NCBI RefSeq assembly: GCF_009720365.1
Contig: NZ_ML769314.1
Span: 673,264-737,263, forward strand
Source: Catellatospora paridis
GTDB taxonomy: Bacteria > Actinomycetota > Actinomycetes > Mycobacteriales > Micromonosporaceae
DNA: 64,000 bases
Direction of reading: 5' to 3'
The notes beneath the pieces are model-generated. The model was not told the DNA's origin and made no database searches. It was given only the letters and a program-made list of their open reading frames with translations. Both the position numbers and the translations under genes were made by a program. This document shows positions 58,406 to 64,000 of the stretch, piece by piece. How positions within the stretch are numbered: the stretch's first letter is position 1; every line of letters begins with the position of its first letter.

Positions 58406-60480
58406 TCGCCTACCTTGGAGAGGGAGCGGCGGGCCGCCTCCGCGACCGCCTCCGGGGTGAAACCGAACTTCTCGAACAGGGTCGCGGCCGGGGCCGACGC
58501 GCCGTAGTGCTCCAGGCTCACCGACTCGCCCGCGTCGCCGACCAGGTCACGCCAGGACATGGCGATTCCGGCCTCGACACTGACCCGGGCCTTCACGTTC
58601 GCGGGGAGCACGGACTCCCGGTACCCCGCGTCCTGCGCGCGGAACCACTCCTGGCAGGGCATGGACACGACCCGGGTGGGCACGTCCTCGTCCTCCAGCA
58701 GTTCCTGCGCCTTCAGGCAGACCGAGACCTCGGAGCCGGTGCCGATGAGGATCACCTGCGGGGTGCCGGTGGAGGCCTCCTCCAGGATGTAGCCGCCGCG
58801 CTCGAAGCCGGTGACCTTCGCCGGGTCGAGCGTGGGCACGTTCTGGCGGGTCAGCGCCAGCGCGGTGGGCCGGTCGGTGTGCTTGAGCGCCATCCGCCAG
58901 GCGTGCGCGGTCTCGTTGGCGTCGGCGGGGCGCACCACGTCCAGGCCGGGGATGGCCCGCAGCGCGGTGACCTGCTCCACCGGCTGGTGGGTCGGGCCGT
59001 CCTCGCCCAGGCCGATCGAGTCGTGCGTCCAGACGTACGTCACCGGCAGCTTCATCAGCGCGGCCAGGCGCACCGGCGGGCGCATGTAGTCGGAGAAGAC
59101 CAGGAACGTGCCGCCGTACACGCGGGTGCCGCCGTGCAGCGCGATGCCGTTCATGATCGAGCCCATGCCGTGCTCGCGGATGCCGAAGTGCAGCGTGCGG
59201 CCGTACTCGTCGCCGGGGAACTCCTTGGTGGCGAACTCGGCCGGGACGAACGACGGCTCGCCCTTCATAGTGGTGTTGTTGCTCTCGGCCAGGTCGGCCG
59301 AGCCGCCCCACAGCTCCGGCAGCACCGGCGCCAGCGCGTTGAGCACCTGGCCGGACGCGGCGCGGGTGGCCAGGCCCTTCGGGTCGTGCGGGAAGGACGG
59401 CAGCGCCTGCTCCCAGCCCTCGGGCAGGGTGCGGGTGCTCATCCGGTCGAACAGCGCCAGCCGCTGCGGGTTGGCCTTCGCCCAGTCGTGGAACGCCTCC
59501 TCCCACTGCTCGTGCAGCAGGCGGCCGCGCTCGGCCACGGCGCGGGTGTGCGCGATGACCTCATCCTCGACCGGGAACGCCACGGCCGGGTCGAAGCCGA
59601 GCAGCTCCTTGACCGCGGCGGCCTCGTTGGGGCCGACCGCCGAGCCGTGGATCTTGCCGGTGTTCTGCTTGGTCGGCGCGGGCCAGCCGATGATGGTGCG
59701 CAGCGCGATGAAGCTGGGCTTGTCGGTGACCGCCTTGGCGCGCTGGATCGCCGCCCACAGCGCCGGCACGTCCTCGTGGTAACCGGTGTTGCCGCCGGTC
59801 CAGTCGACCTTCTCCACGTGCCAGCCGTACGCCTCGTAGCGCTTGCAGACGTCCTCGGACTTCGCGATCAGGGTGTTGTCCTCGATCGAGATCTCGTTGT
59901 CGTCGTAGAAGACGATGAGGTTGTCCAGCTTCTGGTGGCCCGCGATCGAGGAGACCTCGTGGGTCACGCCCTCCTCGATGTCACCGTCCGAACAGATCAC
60001 ATAGATGTGGTGGTCGAACGGGCTGGTGCCGGGGGCGGCGTCCGGGTCGAACAGGCCGCGCTCGCGGCGCGCCGCCATCGCCATGCCGACGGCGTTGCCC
60101 AGGCCCTGGCCCAGCGGGCCGGTGGTGGTCTCCACGCCGCGGGTGTGGCCGTGCTCGGGGTGGCCGGGGGTCAGCGAGCCCCACTGGCGCAGCGCCTGCA
60201 GGTCCGACAGCTCCAGGCCGTAGCCGGCGAGGAAGAGCTGGACGTACTGGGTGAGGGAGGAGTGGCCGGCGGAGAGCACGAAGCGGTCGCGGCCGGTCCA
60301 GTCGGGGTCGTTGGGGTCGAGGCGCATCGCCCGCTGGAACAGCAGATAAGCCAGTGGCGCGAGGCTCATCGCGGTGCCCGGGTGGCCGTTGCCGGCCTTC
60401 TCGACGGCGTCCATGGCCAGGACGCGGGCGGTGTCCACCGCGCGGCGGTCGATGTCAGACCAGATCAACTGCTCGGTCAC
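58402..60480 (-). CDS. tkt: Transketolase
   Basis: The product is 692 aa. [17 protein letters not shown] (about 33-49), the thiamine-diphosphate motif [16 protein letters not shown] with later DDNEISIE, the C-terminal domain [15 protein letters not shown] and [15 protein letters not shown] are canonical. It is the first gene of the operon tkt-tal-pgi-zwf-opcA-pgl. The GTG start is at 60480, with AGGAG about 12 nt upstream. It is divergent from ctaB; the 229-bp gap holds no other supported gene. Confidence 0.97.
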   Translation of the reverse strand: MTEQLIWSDIDRRAVDTARVLAMDAVEKAGNGHPGTAMSLAPLAYLLFQRAMRLDPNDPDWTGRDRFVLSAGHSSLTQYVQLFLAGYGLELSDLQALRQWGSLTPGHPEHGHTRGVETTTGPLGQGLGNAVGMAMAARRERGLFDPDAAPGTSPFDHHIYVICSDGDIEEGVTHEVSSIAGHQKLDNLIVFYDDNEISIEDNTLIAKSEDVCKRYEAYGWHVEKVDWTGGNTGYHEDVPALWAAIQRAKAVTDKPSFIALRTIIGWPAPTKQNTGKIHGSAVGPNEAAAVKELLGFDPAVAFPVEDEVIAHTRAVAERGRLLHEQWEEAFHDWAKANPQRLALFDRMSTRTLPEGWEQALPSFPHDPKGLATRAASGQVLNALAPVLPELWGGSADLAESNNTTMKGEPSFVPAEFATKEFPGDEYGRTLHFGIREHGMGSIMNGIALHGGTRVYGGTFLVFSDYMRPPVRLAALMKLPVTYVWTHDSIGLGEDGPTHQPVEQVTALRAIPGLDVVRPADANETAHAWRMALKHTDRPTALALTRQNVPTLDPAKVTGFERGGYILEEASTGTPQVILIGTGSEVSVCLKAQELLEDEDVPTRVVSMPCQEWFRAQDAGYRESVLPANVKARVSVEAGIAMSWRDLVGDAGESVSLEHYGASAPAATLFEKFGFTPEAVAEAARRSLSKVGE

Positions 60481-60696
60481 AGCTGTGCTACTCCTAGCGA
60501 CTCGTTTCCGTCGCGCCAGGCCGTGGAAAGGATCGCCACGCCCAGGGGCTCCGGCAGGTATGAAGCATCGTCGTCCGGGCGGCCACGGTGTCGCCAGGCG
60601 TCGGTGTTGACCCTACTCATACCGCGCACAGCGCATGTGTGAACCCGTCCATTCCGGGTGTGGCGTAGCGCTCGCAGGGGTTGACCAGCGTTGCCG

Positions 60697-60702
60697 TACC
60701 CT
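60697..60702 (+). promoter_or_regulatory. -10 box (TACCCT) of ctaB
   Basis: TACCCT ends 7 nt before the GTG at 60710, with no Shine-Dalgarno between, predicting a leaderless mRNA. Confidence 0.5.
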
Positions 60703-60709
60703 GTTGCGG

Positions 60710-61702
60710 GTGAGCACGCTCGCCGCAGAGTCGCCTGAGGCGGCCACCGTAGATCTCCCGTCCCCCCGCACCGCCGTGATCCCGGTCCAGCCGGGCGCGG
60801 TGGCCCGTGCCGCGCAGCTGCAGCAGCGCAAGGCCAGATGGGCGATGGTGGGGGCATACGTGTCGCTCACCAAGCCGCGCATCGTGGAGCTGCTGCTCAT
60901 CACGACGATCCCGGCGATGATGCTGGCCGCCGAAGGGCTGCCCTCCATCTGGCTGATGCTGGTGGTGCTGGTCGGCGGCTCGTTCGCGGCCGGCGCGGCC
61001 AACGCGATCAACTGCTACATCGACCGCGACATCGACCCGCTGATGGGCCGCACCTCGCGCCGCCCGCTGGTCACGCACAAGATCTCGCCGAAGGCCGCGC
61101 TCGTGTTCGGCCTGTCGTTGGCGGTCGCCTCGACGCTGCTGATGGCGGCGTTCACCAACTGGCTGGCCACCGCGCTGACCGTGGCGGCGATCGTCTACTA
61201 CGACGTGATCTACACCGCCTGGCTCAAGCGCACCACGCCGCACAACACCTTCTGGGGTGGCGTGTGCGGGGCGATGCCGGTGCTCATCGGCTGGGCCGCG
61301 GTCACCGGCTCGCTGGCCCCGGCCGCCTGGCTGCTGTTCGGCGTCGTCTTCTTCTGGCAGATGCCGCACTTCTACGCGCTGGCGATCCGCTTCAAGGACG
61401 ACTACGCCAAGGCCGGCATCCCGATGCTGACGGTGGTGGCCACCCCGCGTCGCGTCGCGATCGAATCCGTGGTCTACTCCTGGCTCACGGTGGCCGTGTC
61501 GCTGGCGGTGTGGCCGCTGGGCATGTCGTCGGTTTACGGCCTGCCCGCGCTGATCTGCGGCGGCTTCTTCATCCTGGAGGCCCACGGCCTGTACAGCCGC
61601 ACGGTCAAGGGTGAGGACGTCAAGCCGATGCGGTTGTTCCACTGGTCCACGGCGTACCTCACGATCGTGTTCGTGGCCGCCGCGGTCGACGTGTTCATCT
61701 GA
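60710..61702 (+). CDS. ctaB: Protoheme IX farnesyltransferase
   Basis: The product is 330 aa with about nine membrane helices. The prenyl-diphosphate motifs [20 protein letters not shown] (about 125-144) and [17 protein letters not shown], with [13 protein letters not shown], are those of CtaB/CyoE. It converts heme b to heme O for terminal oxidases. The GTG at 60710 follows a TACCCT box and gives the usual N-terminal extension before the first helix. Adjacency to tkt is a conserved actinobacterial arrangement. Confidence 0.95.
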   Translation: MSTLAAESPEAATVDLPSPRTAVIPVQPGAVARAAQLQQRKARWAMVGAYVSLTKPRIVELLLITTIPAMMLAAEGLPSIWLMLVVLVGGSFAAGAANAINCYIDRDIDPLMGRTSRRPLVTHKISPKAALVFGLSLAVASTLLMAAFTNWLATALTVAAIVYYDVIYTAWLKRTTPHNTFWGGVCGAMPVLIGWAAVTGSLAPAAWLLFGVVFFWQMPHFYALAIRFKDDYAKAGIPMLTVVATPRRVAIESVVYSWLTVAVSLAVWPLGMSSVYGLPALICGGFFILEAHGLYSRTVKGEDVKPMRLFHWSTAYLTIVFVAAAVDVFI

Positions 61703-61906
61703 GCGGTTCTTACCTGTTTCGGCCGGACACACCCTTTTTCTGCACGGAGTGTCGGCCAGCTGACTGAAAACTGTCCGTTCTGTGACGCATTGACGATGCT
61801 ATTTCCGGGCGAACCCGGACACCTGATCTCTGTACACCGGGTTGCGATCACGTAACAGGAATCACAAAAGCCCATCACCATCCCTCCACGGGACACCCGT
61901 TCTGCT

Positions 61907-61912
61907 TATCGT
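61907..61912 (+). promoter_or_regulatory. -10 box (TATCGT) of the 106-aa gene
   Basis: TATCGT ends 7 nt before the ATG at 61920. The 217-bp gap after ctaB holds no other supported gene. Confidence 0.5.
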
Positions 61913-61919
61913 GCTTGGC

Positions 61920-62240
61920 ATGGCAGAAGGTTCAGATACGACGACGACCATCGTCCACCCCGCCGCCAACCTTGTGGCGGTCCTGCGCGCTTTCGCGAGC
62001 GAGCACGGGGGAGCGAAGGGAGTCGTCGAGTACGTCGGACGGCGCGGTGCGCGCATCGTGCTGGTGGGCAATGACGGGGCATGGGGCGACCAGATGGCTC
62101 CCAGCACCGACGCGGCCCGAGCCGCCTGCGAGAAGGCCGGCATCACCGTGGAGAACGAGTGGGAGCGCGAGCTCATCGAGCTCATGCGCCCCACGAACGA
62201 CCTCTGGCGCTCCATGTCCAAGCGAGTCCTGGCGCGCTGA
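61920..62240 (+). CDS. Conserved-looking hypothetical protein, 106 aa
   Basis: The protein is not recognised. The ATG at 61920 directly follows a TATCGT box. The product has alternating helix and strand (NLVAVLRAFASEHGGAKGVVEYV, RRGARIVLVGNDGAWGDQMA) and a charged C-terminal helix (EWERELIELMRPT). There are no membrane segments or Cys. It precedes an ATP-grasp gene by 34 bp, but that gene has its own TATATT box, so cotranscription is uncertain. Confidence 0.75.
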   Translation: MAEGSDTTTTIVHPAANLVAVLRAFASEHGGAKGVVEYVGRRGARIVLVGNDGAWGDQMAPSTDAARAACEKAGITVENEWERELIELMRPTNDLWRSMSKRVLAR

Positions 62241-62260
62241 GGTTCTTTCAGATCCCGCGT

Positions 62261-62266
62261 TATATT
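62261..62266 (+). promoter_or_regulatory. -10 box (TATATT) of the ATP-grasp gene
   Basis: TATATT, unusually AT-rich for this window, ends 8 nt before the GTG at 62275. Confidence 0.55.
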
Positions 62267-62274
62267 CGGATCTT

Positions 62275-63237
62275 GTGAGCACATCCCTTGACCACGCGAC
62301 CCGGGCCCAGGCCCGGGTCGCCCTGGTATCTGAAGCAGGTTCCGCCCCGTCGCCGCGCCCGTCCGGCACCCGTGCCCGGGTCGCGATCGTGACCTGCGCC
62401 GAGATCCCGCTGCTGGAGGACGACGACCGGCTGGTGCTGCCCGCGCTGGCGGCCCTGGGCGTCGATGCCGAGCCCGTGGTGTGGGACGACCCCGAGGCCG
62501 ACTGGTCCGCCTACGACCTGGTCGTGCTGCGCTCACCGTGGGACTACGCACAGCGCCACGAAGAGTTCCTGGCCTGGGCGGCCGGGGTGCCCCGGCTGGT
62601 CAACCCGGCTGAGACGGTGGCCTGGAACACCGACAAGCGCTACCTCGCCGAGCTGGCCGCGGCCGGGCTGCCGGTCACCCCGACCACGTTCCTGGCCCCC
62701 GGCGACACGTGGACGCCCCCGGCGGGCGACGGCGAGTACGTCATCAAGCCCGCGGTGAGCGCCGGCAGCCGCGACACCGGCCGCTACGGGCCCGCCGACG
62801 CCGTGCAGGCCGTCGCCCACGTACGCCGCCTCCAGGCCGCCGGCCGGATCACCATGGTGCAGCCCTACCTGCCCGCGGTCGACTCCTACGGCGAGACCGC
62901 CCTGCTCTACTTCGCGGACCCGGCGACGGGCCGGCTGGCCTACAGCCACGCCATCCGCAAGGGCCCGATGCTCACCGGCCCCGACGAGGGCATGGAGACG
63001 CTCTACAAGCTCGAGGAGATCACCTCCCGGACGCCCACCGCCGCCGAGCGCGCCGTGGGCGATGCCGTGGTGGCCACCCTGCCCGCCGGCCTGGTCTACG
63101 CCCGCGTCGACCTGATCCCCGACGAGCGCGGCAACCCGCTCCTGGTCGAACTGGAACTCACCGAGCCGTCCGTCTTCATGCTCCACGACGACGCCGCCGC
63201 CACCCGCCTGGCCACCGCCATCACCTGGGCCCTCTGA
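62275..63237 (+). CDS. ATP-grasp domain protein
   Basis: The product is 320 aa. After about 30 variable residues it has a pre-ATP-grasp fold (VAIVTCAEIPLLEDDDRLVL, YDLVVLRSPWDYAQRHEEFL). The ATP-grasp core has YVIKPAVSAGSRDTGRY (ATP-binding Lys), MVQPYLPAVDSYGE and Mg2+ ligands in ARVDLIPD and LLVELELTEPSVF. It belongs to a RimK-like group of amino acid/peptide ligases whose substrates are not established. The GTG at 62275 follows a TATATT box. Confidence 0.88.
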   Translation: MSTSLDHATRAQARVALVSEAGSAPSPRPSGTRARVAIVTCAEIPLLEDDDRLVLPALAALGVDAEPVVWDDPEADWSAYDLVVLRSPWDYAQRHEEFLAWAAGVPRLVNPAETVAWNTDKRYLAELAAAGLPVTPTTFLAPGDTWTPPAGDGEYVIKPAVSAGSRDTGRYGPADAVQAVAHVRRLQAAGRITMVQPYLPAVDSYGETALLYFADPATGRLAYSHAIRKGPMLTGPDEGMETLYKLEEITSRTPTAAERAVGDAVVATLPAGLVYARVDLIPDERGNPLLVELELTEPSVFMLHDDAAATRLATAITWAL

Positions 63238-63259
63238 CCCGACGCCGGCCCGGGTCCGG

Positions 63260-63979
63260 TCAGCGGGCGGTGCGGGAGAGGAAGTCGTGGAGGCCGGCGC
63301 CTGGGGGGTCGTCGGGGTGGGCGGCGAGGCCGCGTTCGGCCCAGGAGCGGGCGGCCACGGGGTCGCCGACGTCGGCGAGGGCGCGGGCCAGGCGGCCGTA
63401 CTGGGCGGCGTGCTTGAGGTCGCCGCCGATGACCTCGATCAGGGTGGTGGTGTCCCGTTCCCAGCGGGCCAGGCGTTCGACGGCGTCGCGGGCGCTGAGG
63501 TCGCCGGGGTCGGCGGCCCAGCGGCGGCGCACCGCGGCCCGGTAGTGGTCGAGGCCGCCGGGGCCGAGGGCGGGACCGTAGGCCCAGATGTCGACGGGGC
63601 ACCAGCGGCCGGTGTCGAACTGCACGGTGACCAGCCAGTCGGCCAGGTCCACGGGGTCGGGCAGGGCCTGGCGGCAGGCCTCGGCGTGCGTGGCCAGCAG
63701 GCGGTTGAGCAGGTTGTCCAGGGCGCCGGAGGCGTCGTCGGCGTGGTCGAGGGTGCTCAGCAGCAGTTCGACGGCGTGCGCGAGGGGTTCCCGGGCGACG
63801 CCGGCCCGGCCCGTGCGCACCAGGGTGGCCAGTTCCTCGGCGACCCGCGCGGCGCTCTCGGCGTGCCGGACGCTGGCCCAGTAGTCGAGACCACCGGTGG
63901 TGGTGAAGGTCCGGGTCACCACGCCGGGGAGGGAGTCCTCGGGGTGGGCCTGCGGCGCGCGGCGCAGAGAGGTGGGCAC
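63260..63979 (-). CDS. DUF6880-like helical protein, possibly 5'-truncated by the window edge
   Basis: The product is 239 aa if it starts at the GTG at 63979, but the frame stays open to base 64000, so the true start may lie outside. It is helical: ALDNLLNRLLATHAEACRQ, LADWLVTVQFDTGRWCPVDI and a C-terminal HAAQYGRLARALADVGDPVAA resembling TPR-like pairs. Similar stretches form the C-terminal region of some actinobacterial SWIM zinc-finger proteins, so an N-terminal SWIM domain beyond the window is possible. No function can be assigned. Confidence 0.7.
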   Translation of the reverse strand: MPTSLRRAPQAHPEDSLPGVVTRTFTTTGGLDYWASVRHAESAARVAEELATLVRTGRAGVAREPLAHAVELLLSTLDHADDASGALDNLLNRLLATHAEACRQALPDPVDLADWLVTVQFDTGRWCPVDIWAYGPALGPGGLDHYRAAVRRRWAADPGDLSARDAVERLARWERDTTTLIEVIGGDLKHAAQYGRLARALADVGDPVAARSWAERGLAAHPDDPPGAGLHDFLSRTAR

Positions 63980-64000
63980 CCCGTCATCATCGCTCTGTCG

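Overview
The window is about 72% GC with strong third-position GC bias. It carries actinobacterial hallmarks: WhiA, an XRE/DUF397 pair, OpcA, secreted proteins with Pro/Ser/Ala linkers, and many TAnnnT boxes placed 7-8 nt before start codons, which is typical of leaderless mRNAs. Gene content and order (uvrC-rapZ-yvcK-whiA-gap-pgk-tpiA...secG, then tkt-tal-pgi-zwf-opcA-pgl convergent) together with several intergenic palindrome families suggest a filamentous actinomycete, most likely Micromonosporaceae. The family assignment is an inference. I see no rRNA, tRNA, CRISPR array, insertion sequence or prophage.

Layout. 1-6.6 kb: the end of rpsA, coaE, a duplicated-domain lipoprotein and uvrB. 6.6-15.5 kb: accessory genes (hemerythrin-like protein, secreted GH10 xylanase, methyltransferase, GNAT, TPR protein, hydrolase, ABM monooxygenase) and a pnuC-nadR NAD-salvage pair. 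15.6-16.8 kb: a TerC-family membrane protein behind a yybP-ykoY-type Mn2+ riboswitch. 16.9-19.7 kb: a minus-strand muropeptide-recycling group (serine hydrolase, dipeptide epimerase, NlpC/P60 peptidase). 19.7-24.6 kb: a zinc-ribbon membrane protein, a lysoplasmalogenase, typA and a degenerate glucosaminidase-like protein. 24.7-31.5 kb: two giant FtsX-like permeases and their ATPase. 31.5-37.1 kb: VOC protein, DUF397/XRE pair, rsgA, a second zinc-ribbon membrane protein and a divergent SDR/TetR pair. 37.3-43.2 kb: uvrA, a Rieske lipoprotein and uvrC. 43.4-52.1 kb: rapZ-yvcK-whiA, gap-pgk-tpiA, a peptide-binding lipoprotein and secG. 52.1-60.5 kb (minus): the pentose-phosphate operon tkt-tal-pgi-zwf-opcA-pgl. 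60.7-64 kb: ctaB and three less characterised genes.

How the genes work together. All three excinuclease genes lie here, and each has a GTC-N12-TAnnnT promoter with identical spacing, resembling the RecA-independent (PafBC-type) DNA-damage promoter. Lower glycolysis and the oxidative and non-oxidative pentose-phosphate pathways sit in two convergent operons separated by a strong hairpin between secG and pgl.

The most unusual feature is a 71-bp tandem repeat between opcA and pgl. Each unit encodes a 24-residue mini-ORF that starts and stops inside an ATGA overlap, so start/stop coupling runs unbroken from opcA through two mini-ORFs into pgl. A degenerate relative sits at the zwf/opcA junction. 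Three families of long palindromes and a 41-bp-period repeat, found next to both paralogous zinc-ribbon membrane genes, add further unexplained intergenic structure.
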